In this document: positions 1-6,554 of the stretch, one piece after another
Layout: each line of letters opens with the position of its first letter
Position numbering within the stretch: position 1 is the first letter of the stretch
Source of the DNA: Litorimonas sp049647245
Lineage (GTDB): Bacteria; Pseudomonadota; Alphaproteobacteria; Caulobacterales; Maricaulaceae
Assembly: GCA_049647245.1 (NCBI GenBank)
Contig: JBARXH010000273.1
Location: forward strand, 1 to 13,214
Direction of reading: 5' to 3'
DNA length: 13,214 bases
Program-made: the position numbers and the translations under genes
The notes under the pieces: generated by a model
Database searches by the model: none
Told to the model about the DNA's origin: nothing
The model's input: only the letters and a program-made list of their open reading frames with translations

Positions 1-345
1 GGCGCGCGCGTGTCGGCCACATCGGCAGGCACGGCCGCGTCCGGGCGGTGGAGGGCACGACATGCACCGTGCCCGACGCCCGACCGTCCGCGGGACTTGC
101 GAACTTCCGGCTGTCGCCGGGTCGGGGGAGGCGGCGTGCGCCTTGGAAGGCCGTCCACTGCGGACGTGCTGGAGACCGTCGCCCCCCAGGCCCGGCCCGA
201 CCGGACGCAAGGACCGCGGGTGAGTGCCCCCCGGACCCGACGCGCGGGCTTGCTCCCGTCGTAAACCGGTATCCTTTTGTCTTCGCCCTCGGCGGAAGCA
301 AGCCCGCGCCTCGTGCATACACGGCACGAAACACACGCGAGACAG
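1..345 (+). ncRNA. Candidate structured RNA, unassigned; no protein gene here
   Basis: No reading frame here looks like a protein: the long frames are arginine/proline-rich and mutually overlapping, as expected by chance in GC-rich DNA. Several helices can be drawn: 7-13/333-339; hairpin 42-47/77-82 with inner 53-59/68-74; 85-101/206-222, in which two 6-bp blocks flank a tandem G-A/A-G mismatch; 120-126/196-202; hairpin 152-156/162-166; 242-254/297-309 (13 perfect pairs, continuing past one mismatch to 261/290); hairpin 311-316/324-329. Wobble pairs at 86-221, 87-220 and 259-292 are G-U only if the plus strand is transcribed. I do not recognise the hallmark sequences of RNase P RNA, tmRNA, SRP RNA, 6S RNA or a cobalamin riboswitch. 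Short helices are expected by chance at this GC content; only the 13-bp one is clearly significant. The 5' end may lie outside the window. Confidence 0.3.
242..309. repeat. 13-bp perfect inverted repeat with 42-bp loop
   Basis: The left arm 242-254 is an exact reverse complement of the right arm 297-309. After one mismatch (255/296) six more positions pair (256-261 with 290-295, one as a wobble), and outside another mismatch 238-240 can pair with 311-313. The final loop (262-289) is the most AT-rich part of the neighbourhood. It is not followed by a T tract, so it is not a standard intrinsic terminator. It could be a stem of an RNA, a cruciform, or half of an intergenic mobile repeat. Confidence 0.75.
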
Positions 346-372
346 ACGAGCCGAGGCCCAGATGCCCGGCAG

Positions 373-401
373 GACGTGGGCGCTTGCCCGAAAGACACGT
401 C
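373..401. repeat. Small nested dyad
   Basis: GACGTG (373-378) and CACGTC (396-401) are inverted copies, and between them GGGC (378-381) pairs with GCCC (386-389) across a 4-base loop. It lies just left of the palindromic repeat that begins at 403, in gene-free DNA, and may be part of the same repeat family or of the upstream structure. Its function is unknown. Confidence 0.4.
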
Positions 402-402
402 T

Positions 403-518
403 GTCATCCCGGCCCAGCCCGAAGGGCGCAGAGCCGGGACCTGACGCCACCGCAGCGATGCCGCCCAAACTCCATCACGCAAGGTCAAGGATCACCGCTG
501 CGCGGCGCCCGGAATGAC
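403..518. repeat. Palindromic intergenic repeat (REP/MITE-like)
   Basis: The ends are near-perfect inverted copies: GTCATCCCGG (403-412) against CCGGAATGAC (509-518), 9 of 10 positions matching. Inside the left end CCCGGC (408-413) pairs with GCCGGG (433-438) around a small GCCC-gaa-GGGC hairpin (417-427). The right end has its own GC-rich inverted sequence (about 497-510). This GTCAT-CCGG...CCGG-ATGAC layout is the form I know for short palindromic elements scattered between genes in many alphaproteobacteria. It contains no coding sequence and would be mobile only with help in trans. It sits 35 bp from the ilvE stop and may end or stabilise the ilvE transcript. The copy number cannot be seen from one window. 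Confidence 0.6.
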
Positions 519-553
519 GTGATTGTTTTAGAGTGACGAGATGCTTCCGCGCC

Positions 554-1432
554 TCAGAGAGCGAGCTTCCCGCGCACCAAAGCGTCATAGTCCGCCGCCA
601 GCGTCTTGATCGTGTCGCCGACTGTGTAGTGAATACCCTGGATTTCGCGCACGGGTGTCACTTCGGCCGCCGTTCCGACGACGAAGGCGCCATGGAAGTG
701 GGGCATTTCGCTCGGGTATATGTCACGTCGGTGCACGGTGATGCCGCGCTTCTCGGCCAGCTTGATGACCGTGTCGTAGGTGATGCCTTCCAGCAGGATG
801 TCATTGGTCGGCGTGTGCAGCTCTCCGTCGCGGACGAAGAAAATGTGCGCGCCGGTGCACTCCGCGACGCGCCCGCGATAGTCGTACATCAGCGCGTCGT
901 CCCAGCCGGTTGCCGCCGCCTTGTCCTTGGACAGGGTGCAGATCATGTAAAGCCCGGCCGCCTTGGCCTTGCAGGGAATGGTGTCCGGCGCGGGGCGCTT
1001 CCAGTCCGAGATCATCAGGCGGATGCCCTTCATCTTGTCCGGGAAATAGCTACCCCAGTGCCAGCAGGCGATGGCGAGGTGGATCTGGTTGTTCTTGGAC
1101 GCCACGCCCATCATTTCGCTGCCACGCCACGCCACGGGCCGGACATAGGCGTCGCCCAGTCCGGACTTGGCAAGAGCTTCGCGGCAGGCAGTGTCGATCT
1201 GCTCGGCCGTGTACGGTATCTCGTAACCGAGTAGTTCCGCACTGTTCTTGAGGCGTTGGGAGTGGTCGGTCAGGCGGAAGATCTCGCCTTCATAGGCGCG
1301 GTCGCCTTCGAACACGGCGGAGCCGTAGTGGAGCGAATGGGTGAGGACATGGACCTTGGCATCGCGCCAGTCCACGAATTCACCGTCGACCCAGATATGT
1401 CCGTCGCGGTCGTGATAGGGTTTCTCGAGCAT
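554..1432 (-). CDS. ilvE: Branched-chain amino acid aminotransferase
   Basis: This is a PLP-dependent fold-type IV transaminase (292 aa, full length) that interconverts leucine, isoleucine and valine with their 2-oxo acids using 2-oxoglutarate/glutamate in the cytoplasm. Visible marks are HSLHYGSAVFEG (residues 32-43), the presumed Schiff-base lysine K157 in KAKAAGLYMICTLSK, the pyridine-N-binding glutamate E191 in VAECTGAHIFFV, GITYDTV (216-222) and GTAAEVTPV (253-261). The KAAGLYM version of the lysine motif is the alphaproteobacterial type; E. coli IlvE has KAGGNYL. The ATG at 1432 has a good AGGAG about 7 bases upstream. The gene is transcribed away from the two-component regulator, with 81 bp between the two starts. 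The exact substrate range (branched-chain only, or also aromatic) is inferred from the family. Confidence 0.95.
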   Translation of the reverse strand: MLEKPYHDRDGHIWVDGEFVDWRDAKVHVLTHSLHYGSAVFEGDRAYEGEIFRLTDHSQRLKNSAELLGYEIPYTAEQIDTACREALAKSGLGDAYVRPVAWRGSEMMGVASKNNQIHLAIACWHWGSYFPDKMKGIRLMISDWKRPAPDTIPCKAKAAGLYMICTLSKDKAAATGWDDALMYDYRGRVAECTGAHIFFVRDGELHTPTNDILLEGITYDTVIKLAEKRGITVHRRDIYPSEMPHFHGAFVVGTAAEVTPVREIQGIHYTVGDTIKTLAADYDALVRGKLAL

Positions 1433-1456
1433 CTCGCCTCTCCTGTGACGAGGCGT

Positions 1457-1484
1457 ATTCTTGTATTGGAGCGAGGCAAGTCAA
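1457..1484 (-). promoter_or_regulatory. Candidate ilvE promoter
   Basis: On the minus strand TTGACT (1484-1479) is followed after 16 bases by AAGAAT (1462-1457), 5/6 and 4/6 matches to the housekeeping consensus. The -10 box ends 24 bases before the ilvE ATG, leaving a short leader that carries the Shine-Dalgarno sequence. In the other direction TTGGAG (1466-1471), 17 bases, then CATAAG (1489-1494) is a weaker possible promoter for the response regulator, so the two promoters would overlap in this divergent gap. Confidence 0.4.
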
Positions 1485-1513
1485 CCGCCATAAGGGGCGC
1501 GAAGAGGATTATC

Positions 1514-2227
1514 TTGAACGAGCAGGCCACATATCTCGACCGCAGCGACACCCATGTCCTGGTCATCGACGATGACGACCGGATCCGTGACCTTCTGGGT
1601 CGCTATCTGGGCCGGGCAGGCTACCGCGTGTCCACGGCCCGAGACGCCGCCGACGCGCGCGCCAAGATGGGCGGGATCGAGTACGACCTGCTGATCGTGG
1701 ATGTCATGATGCCGGGCGAAGACGGGGTCAGCCTGGTCGCGGACTTGCGCAACCTGACCGACGTGCCGGTCATCCTGCTGACCGCGCTGGGCGACCCGGC
1801 GCACCGCATCCGGGGGCTGAAGGCCGGAGCGGACGACTATCTCGCCAAGCCTTTCGAGCCGGAGGAGCTGCTGCTGCGCATGGATGCGATCTTCCGTCGG
1901 ACGGGCCGCAAGACGGTCAGCGATCAGATCATGTTCGGGGACTTTCTCTACGACATGCGCACGGGCGTGCTGATGCGGGGGGACGAGAATGTCCGCCTGA
2001 CCACGACGGAGTCGACCCTGCTCGACCTGCTGGCGCGTCAGGGCGGCGGGACCGTGTCTCGTTTCGTGCTGTCGGAGAACGTCAACGGCGAAAGCGAACG
2101 CGCCGTGGATGTCCAGATGACCCGCCTGCGGCGCAAGCTCGAGGCCAATCCGTCGGAGCCGCGACACTTGCTGACCGTCCGCGGCAAGGGATACCGCCTC
2201 GTCGCGGACCCGATGCCCGGGCAATAG
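1514..2227 (+). CDS. OmpR/PhoB-family response regulator
   Basis: Phosphorylation-controlled DNA-binding regulator of 237 aa. The receiver domain (about 13-127) has the acidic pair D20/D21, phospho-acceptor D63 in LLIVDVMMPGEDG, T90 and K112 in AKPFEP. The winged-helix domain (about 138-232) has the usual TTTESTLLDLLA, DVQMTRLRRKLE and TVRGKGYRL. I chose TTG at 1514 because GAAGAGG (1501-1507) lies 6 bases upstream and the protein then starts at family length. The open frame runs back to 1256, but that part would lie inside antisense ilvE and does not look like protein. The kinase gene follows after 10 bp, so the two form an operon and almost surely a cognate pair. The regulated genes cannot be read from the sequence. 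Similar regulators lie beside ilvE in other alphaproteobacteria (PetR-like), but I would not assign that name. Confidence 0.93.
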   Translation: MNEQATYLDRSDTHVLVIDDDDRIRDLLGRYLGRAGYRVSTARDAADARAKMGGIEYDLLIVDVMMPGEDGVSLVADLRNLTDVPVILLTALGDPAHRIRGLKAGADDYLAKPFEPEELLLRMDAIFRRTGRKTVSDQIMFGDFLYDMRTGVLMRGDENVRLTTTESTLLDLLARQGGGTVSRFVLSENVNGESERAVDVQMTRLRRKLEANPSEPRHLLTVRGKGYRLVADPMPGQ

Positions 2228-2237
2228 GCCCCGCGCC

Positions 2238-3551
2238 GTGGCCGTCAGCCTGCGACACAGCCTGCGGCAGTTGACGCCAAAGTCGATCTTCGGTCGCAGC
2301 GTCCTGATCATCATCCTGCCCGTGATCGTCATGCAGATGATCGTGGCCTACATCTTCTTCAACGCGCACTGGGCCACCGTCACGGCCAACATGACCGAGT
2401 CGGTCGCAGCCAGCGTGGCGGTCGCGACGGAACTCTACGAGGCCGAGCCCACCGAGGCGAATGCCGAAGCCCTGGATGCCCTTTTGCGTCCCGACATGCA
2501 GCTCTCCGTCCGACTGAAACCGGGGGATGCGCTGCCCACGACGCGGCGGCGCAATATCTTCTCCGCCCTCGACCGGGCGATCGGCCGGGCTCTGGAGAAC
2601 GCCATCGACCGCCCGTTCTGGTTCGACACGACGCGCTACCCCAACCACGTCGACATCCGCGTCGAGGTGGAAGAGGGCATTCTGCAATTCTATGCGGCGA
2701 GCGACCGCGTCTTCGCGCCGACCGGTTTCGTCTTCATCTTCTGGCTTGTGACGGCGACCATCATGCTGACGCTGGTATCCGTCCTCTACATCCGACGGCA
2801 GAGCGTGCCGATCCGGGAACTTGCAGACGCGGCCGACGCGTTCGGCAAGGGCCAGGACATCGGCGCCTACAAGCCGCACGGCGCGGTGGAAGTCCGGCGC
2901 GCCGGCCAGTCCTTCCTGAAAATGCGCCAGCGCATCCGGCGTCACCTCGACCAGCGCACCCTGATGCTGGCCGGCGTCAGCCACGACCTGCGCACCCCGC
3001 TGACGCGGCTGAAGCTCGCGCTCAGCATGGCGGAAAGCCCCGAGGACATCGCGGCCGCGCGGCGGGACCTGGACGAAATGGAAGCCATGCTGTCGGCCTA
3101 TCTCGACTTCGCGCGCGGAGCCGGGGAAGGGGATCCCGACCCGATCACGCTGGACGACTTCCTGCAGGAAACGGCGGGCGATCTGGATATTCCCGTGGAC
3201 GCGAACACGAATGTGGAGATGGAAGCCCGGCCGCAGCAGTTGCGAAGAGCCGTCGTCAACCTTGTCGGCAACGCCCGAAAATATGCCCGAGACCCCGTGC
3301 TTTCGGCCGAAGTCATGGACCAGCACGTACTCATCCACGTGGACGATGCCGGAGACGGGATACCCGCGGAACGGCGGGAGGATGTGATGCGGCCCTTCTC
3401 CCGGCTGGACGATGCGCGGACGCAGAATGTGGAAGGCGTCGGCTTGGGCCTGGCAGTGGCGCGGGACATCGCCCAGCTGCATGGCGGACGGCTGAAGCTG
3501 GCAGACAGTCCGCGCGGCGGCCTGCGGGCGACGCTGCAGCTCCCGCGTTAG
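2238..3551 (+). CDS. EnvZ-like sensor histidine kinase
   Basis: Inner-membrane sensor of 437 aa, partner of the preceding regulator. Order: TM1 (about 20-42), periplasmic domain of about 120 residues (43-162) with no recognised fold, TM2 (about 163-185), HAMP linker (186-238), H-box LAGVSHDLRTPLTRLKL with phospho-acceptor H249, N-box NLVGNARKYA (341-350), G1 DDAGDGIP (369-376), F-box PFSRLDD (386-392) and G2 GVGLGLAVARD (400-410). All catalytic motifs are intact. The start is GTG at 2238, 10 bp after the regulator stop, with only a weak AGG upstream; translation is probably helped by coupling. The signal sensed is unknown. Its TAG stop (3549-3551) overlaps the stop of the convergent gene proC. 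Confidence 0.95.
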   Translation: MAVSLRHSLRQLTPKSIFGRSVLIIILPVIVMQMIVAYIFFNAHWATVTANMTESVAASVAVATELYEAEPTEANAEALDALLRPDMQLSVRLKPGDALPTTRRRNIFSALDRAIGRALENAIDRPFWFDTTRYPNHVDIRVEVEEGILQFYAASDRVFAPTGFVFIFWLVTATIMLTLVSVLYIRRQSVPIRELADAADAFGKGQDIGAYKPHGAVEVRRAGQSFLKMRQRIRRHLDQRTLMLAGVSHDLRTPLTRLKLALSMAESPEDIAAARRDLDEMEAMLSAYLDFARGAGEGDPDPITLDDFLQETAGDLDIPVDANTNVEMEARPQQLRRAVVNLVGNARKYARDPVLSAEVMDQHVLIHVDDAGDGIPAERREDVMRPFSRLDDARTQNVEGVGLGLAVARDIAQLHGGRLKLADSPRGGLRATLQLPR

Positions 3552-4357
3552 AGCGAGAGCTCGCAGGCCCGGTCGAAAGCGGCCTGCACGGCGTGGCGCA
3601 TCAGCGGCTCAAGTCCTTCCGGACCCATCAGCACGTCGAGCGCTGCCTGCGTCGTCCCGCCGGGCGACGTCACGGCTTCGCGCAAGGCATCCGGTCCCTT
3701 GTCCGACTGTTCCAGCAATGCGCTTGCGCCGATCAGTGTCTGCCGGGCGAGGGCAGCGGACACGTCCGAAGACAGTCCGGCCGACTGCGCAGCGCTGGCG
3801 AGGGCCTCGCAGAGGTGAAACACATACGCAGGCCCCGAGCCTGACACGGCGGTGACGGCATCGATCTGCATGTCGTTCTCGACCCGCAACACGGTGCCTG
3901 TTGCGCCGAGCAGCGTCTCGATGGTCGCAATGCGCTCCGGATCGAGCGCGGCGGGCGCGGCATAGGCCGTCACACCCTTGCCGATGGCGGCGGGCGTGTT
4001 CGGCATAGCGCGGACGATATGGCTGGTCTCGAATGTGCGGGACAGGCTGCGGGCGGACAGGCCCGCCATGATGGAGATGACGATCGTGCCGGGCGACAAT
4101 GTATCCGCGAGACCCCGCCTAATTCGTGGGAAGAGCTGGGGCTTGACGGCGAGTAGAACCGTGTGGACCGATGCGGGGATGTCTGCGGGGTCGGACAGGG
4201 AAAGCGCTCCGTCCGCGATCGCGTTCTGCCCGTCTGCTCCGGGCGCCGGGTCGAGAATGGCCAGAGCCTCGGGCCGGAGCTTGCCGCTTCGCAGCCATCC
4301 TGCTAGGAGCGCGCCGCCCATATTGCCCGCACCAACGACCAAGTGGGTGACGGACAT
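3548..4357 (-). CDS. proC: Pyrroline-5-carboxylate reductase
   Basis: Catalyses the last step of proline synthesis, NAD(P)H-dependent reduction of 1-pyrroline-5-carboxylate to L-proline, in the cytoplasm. The 269-aa protein has the N-terminal Rossmann motif VVGAGNMGGALLAGWL (7-22), VKPQ (71-74), VRAMPNTPA (115-123), AVSGSGPAY (170-178) and the family signature ending SPGGTTQAALDVL (231-243), so it is complete. The ATG at 4357 lies 5 bp after the stop of the YbjN gene, pointing to one transcript. The 3' end meets the histidine kinase gene head-on: the TAA here (3550-3548) shares two bases with the kinase TAG, leaving no room for a terminator between the genes. Confidence 0.96.
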   Translation of the reverse strand: MSVTHLVVGAGNMGGALLAGWLRSGKLRPEALAILDPAPGADGQNAIADGALSLSDPADIPASVHTVLLAVKPQLFPRIRRGLADTLSPGTIVISIMAGLSARSLSRTFETSHIVRAMPNTPAAIGKGVTAYAAPAALDPERIATIETLLGATGTVLRVENDMQIDAVTAVSGSGPAYVFHLCEALASAAQSAGLSSDVSAALARQTLIGASALLEQSDKGPDALREAVTSPGGTTQAALDVLMGPEGLEPLMRHAVQAAFDRACELSL

Positions 4358-4362
4358 GTCGA

Positions 4363-4896
4363 TCAGCCGTGAGAGGCGATATCGACCAGCGCTTCGGCCA
4401 GTGCGTCTTCGGGCGACTTGCCGGCCCAGATGACATATTGCGCGGCCGGGTAGCCCCGCTCGGCTGCGTCGAGCGCCTGGCTCATCAGGTCGAGGGCCTG
4501 GTCGATCCCCAGTTTCGCACCGCCGCGAAGCGATACGGCGTGGCGGTAGACCAGTGTGCTGTTGCGCTGCCAGTAATCGAAGTGACCCGCCGTCAGGCGT
4601 TCATTGAGAAGGGACAGCAGGCGGCATATGGCGTCCGACCGTCCGCCCGGGACCTTTCCGTCGAACAGGATGAAAAGGGACAGATGCTCCTCGGCCGCAT
4701 CCCAGGACAGGGACAGGTCGTGGTCGCACCACAGACCGGTCAGGCTGACATGGACCTCGTGCTCGCCGATACGTTCATAGGCATAGGACTCTGCCGTGGC
4801 GATGCGGACGAAAGTTTCGATCGGGTTGGGGCGGACGCTCTTCGACGCCTTCAGGCTCGGCAGGGGACGGATGCATCTGTCGTCGGCATGCGCCAT
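4363..4896 (-). CDS. YbjN-domain protein
   Basis: Cytoplasmic protein of 177 aa that I recognise as the alphaproteobacterial YbjN family, whose fold resembles type III secretion chaperones; its biochemical role is unsettled. Recognisable stretches are IETFVRIATAESYAYERIGE (26-45), SLTGLWCDHDLSLSW (51-65), LLSLLNERLTAGHFDYW (93-109), LVYRHAVSLRGG (115-126) and YPAAQYVIWAGKSPEDAL (149-166). A longer open frame extends upstream but is not protein-like. ATG 4896 lacks a Shine-Dalgarno sequence. An in-frame GTG at 4911 has AGAAGA just upstream and is a plausible alternative that adds five residues. It is followed by proC with a 5-bp gap; YbjN next to proC is, as I recall, a common alphaproteobacterial arrangement, but its meaning is unknown. 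Confidence 0.88.
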   Translation of the reverse strand: MAHADDRCIRPLPSLKASKSVRPNPIETFVRIATAESYAYERIGEHEVHVSLTGLWCDHDLSLSWDAAEEHLSLFILFDGKVPGGRSDAICRLLSLLNERLTAGHFDYWQRNSTLVYRHAVSLRGGAKLGIDQALDLMSQALDAAERGYPAAQYVIWAGKSPEDALAEALVDIASHG

Positions 4897-5015
4897 AAAT
4901 CGGAGGTCCACGAATCTTCTAATCACACCGCTACGCCGATTCCGCCCAGAGGCAAGCGGAGGTCCCGGACGGCGTGTTGATAAAGATGTGACCCAATGCT
5001 GGGGCTTAACCCCGA

Positions 5016-5645
5016 CTACCGCTCCGGCATCCACAGCGAATGCTTGCGCATGATGCGCCCGAAGCGGTCCGACGCGAGCCATTTCGCCAGCCAATCCTGC
5101 AAACCGGAGGGAGCAGTCTCCGCCCACCAGCCCGGTTCGACCGCCGCGAACTGGCGGACGAAAGGGAAGGTGGCGACATCGATCAGCGAGGCGGCCGGAC
5201 CGTGCAGGAACGGGGATTGGTCGAGAGGGGCGAAAAAGTCCTTGAGGACATCCATCGCCTCTGTTCGCATGGCGGGGTCGGTCTCGCCGCGCGCCTTCTC
5301 CGGGTCGTAGCGGCTGGCATATTTGTAGCGGTCCAACCGGTCCTTGAAGTCCTGGTGGAATTGCTCCGCAGCGACCAGGTCGGCTTGCTTGTGGGCGAGC
5401 CATCCTTCGGGATCGAAGGGTTCGAGCGCCCAGACCATGATGTCGAGGCTTTCGTCCAGTACCACACCGTCCGGTCGGACCAGCACCGGGACCGTGCCTT
5501 TGGGAGACACATCCAGCATGGCGGCGGGCTTGTCCCGCAACAGGACCTCGCGGTGCTCGACCTCGATGCGGGCCGCGTCCAGCGCCATGCGGGCGCGCAT
5601 GGCGAAGGGGCAACGGCGAAAGGAATAGAGGACGGGAAGGCTCAC
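5016..5645 (-). CDS. Glutathione S-transferase family protein
   Basis: A 209-aa two-domain GST. The thioredoxin-like N-domain opens with LYSFRRCPFAMRARMAL, with a candidate active cysteine C12 in CPFA, followed by the cis-proline motif GTVPVL (50-55) and the glutathione-binding DESLDIM (64-70). The rest is the helical C-domain. A single cysteine in place of CPYC suggests omega/Cys-type thiol-transferase chemistry rather than Ser/Tyr-type conjugation; this is inference. The GTG start at 5645 overlaps the TGA of trhO (GTGA, 5645-5642), so translation is probably coupled. The open frame continues upstream, but its extra N-terminus lies inside trhO and is not GST-like. The 119 bp after it, up to the YbjN gene, hold no gene. 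Confidence 0.9.
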   Translation of the reverse strand: MSLPVLYSFRRCPFAMRARMALDAARIEVEHREVLLRDKPAAMLDVSPKGTVPVLVRPDGVVLDESLDIMVWALEPFDPEGWLAHKQADLVAAEQFHQDFKDRLDRYKYASRYDPEKARGETDPAMRTEAMDVLKDFFAPLDQSPFLHGPAASLIDVATFPFVRQFAAVEPGWWAETAPSGLQDWLAKWLASDRFGRIMRKHSLWMPER

Positions 5646-6547
5646 GCCTTGCGTCCCAGATGCACCTCGTCGCGCTTTCGGGCCAGTTCCATCTGCCGTT
5701 GGCGTTCCTTGAGCCCGGACCGGTCCCGCGGGTCTTCCGCGCAATGCGGGCAGGACACACCCGGAACATAGTCCTGACTGCTACGGTCTTCGGCAGACAG
5801 GGGCATTCGACAGGCGAAACACTGGTCCCAGTCGGTCCGGGATAAACCGTGGCCCACGGCGACTCGCTGGTCGAAGACGAAGCAGTCACCCTGCCAGGTC
5901 GATGTGGGCTCAGGCTGTGTCTCCAGATATTTCAGGATCCCGCCCTTGAGGTGGAGCACGTCCTCGAACCCTTGCGACAGCATGTAGGAGGAGGCCTTCT
6001 CGCAGCGGATGCCGCCCGTGCAGAACATGGCGACACGCTTGCCCTCCAGCTTGTCCCGGTTGGCCTCGACCCAATCCGGAAACTCGCGAAAGCTGTCCGT
6101 CTGCGGGTCGAGCGCGCCCTGGAAGGTGCCGACGCTGACTTCGTAGGCGTTGCGCGTGTCGATCACGACCGTATCCGGGTCTTCCACCACGGCGTTCCAG
6201 TCCGACGGATCGACATAGGTCCCGACAATGGCGTTGGGGTCCGTCCCGTCCACACCAAGCGTGACGATCTCGCGCTTCAAGCGAACCTTGAAGCGCAGGA
6301 AGGGCGGTGTCGCCGCTTCGCTGAACTTGATTTCGAGATCGGCAAAGCGGGGATCGCGTCGGACGCGGTCCAGAAAGGTGTTCAATGCGCGTTGCGGCGC
6401 TGCGACGGTGCCGTTGATGCCTTCCTCTGCCAGAAGGAGCGTGCCCTTGATGCCTAGCGCTTCGCCCCAGTCCCGGAGCCGTTCGCGCAAGGCTGGTGTG
6501 TCGTTCAGGGTCACGAACTTGTAGAGAGCGGCGACGGCGTAGGTCAT
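5642..6547 (-). CDS. trhO: tRNA uridine(34) hydroxylase, rhodanese-related
   Basis: Member of the YceA/TrhO family, which makes 5-hydroxyuridine at the wobble position of tRNAs in an oxygen-dependent way. The 301-aa protein has the N-terminal acylphosphatase-like domain (KGTLLLAEEGINGTVA, 34-49), a central rhodanese domain with the loop MFCTGGIRCEKASSYML (C176, C182), and a C-terminal tail with two CxxC pairs (C243/C246 and C266/C269) that could hold a zinc ion. I chose the ATG at 6547 because homologues begin right before the TYAVAALYKFV strand; a GTG at 6595 would add 16 residues that are not family-like. No clear Shine-Dalgarno sequence precedes the ATG. It is first of a pair with the GST gene, whose GTG overlaps its TGA. 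Confidence 0.93.
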   Translation of the reverse strand: MTYAVAALYKFVTLNDTPALRERLRDWGEALGIKGTLLLAEEGINGTVAAPQRALNTFLDRVRRDPRFADLEIKFSEAATPPFLRFKVRLKREIVTLGVDGTDPNAIVGTYVDPSDWNAVVEDPDTVVIDTRNAYEVSVGTFQGALDPQTDSFREFPDWVEANRDKLEGKRVAMFCTGGIRCEKASSYMLSQGFEDVLHLKGGILKYLETQPEPTSTWQGDCFVFDQRVAVGHGLSRTDWDQCFACRMPLSAEDRSSQDYVPGVSCPHCAEDPRDRSGLKERQRQMELARKRDEVHLGRKA

Positions 6548-6554
6548 GGGAGCG

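Noticed and set aside
160..190. GCTGGAGACC segment as a B12-box of a cobalamin riboswitch
   Set aside because: Similarity is limited to a few bases, the other conserved blocks are missing, and no cobalamin-related gene follows.
1..345. RNase P RNA or tmRNA gene
   Set aside because: The invariant RNase P segments (GGAAAGUCC, ACAGAA-type) and a tmRNA tag-coding segment (Ala-Asn-Asp-Asn-like) are not present on either strand.
10..536. Three overlapping plus-strand open frames in the first 540 bases
   Set aside because: Their products are low-complexity Arg/Pro/Gly-rich sequence with no recognisable domain, overlap each other in different frames, and run through the palindromic repeat; long open frames are expected by chance at this GC content.
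554..1234. Long plus-strand open frames across ilvE and similar antisense frames over the PBP, trhO and proC genes
   Set aside because: They mirror the codon structure of real genes on the other strand and show no protein-family character.
5001..5013. GGGG-cttaa-CCCC hairpin after the GST stop as an intrinsic terminator
   Set aside because: The stem is only 4 bp and no T tract follows on the minus strand.
5646..5744. Longer GST beginning at 5744
   Set aside because: The added 33 residues come from inside trhO in another frame; the GST fold starts right at GTG 5645.
4897..5889. Long minus-strand open frame extending the YbjN gene to 508 residues
   Set aside because: The extra N-terminal part lies antisense-frame within the GST and trhO genes and is not protein-like; only the last 177 residues match the YbjN family.
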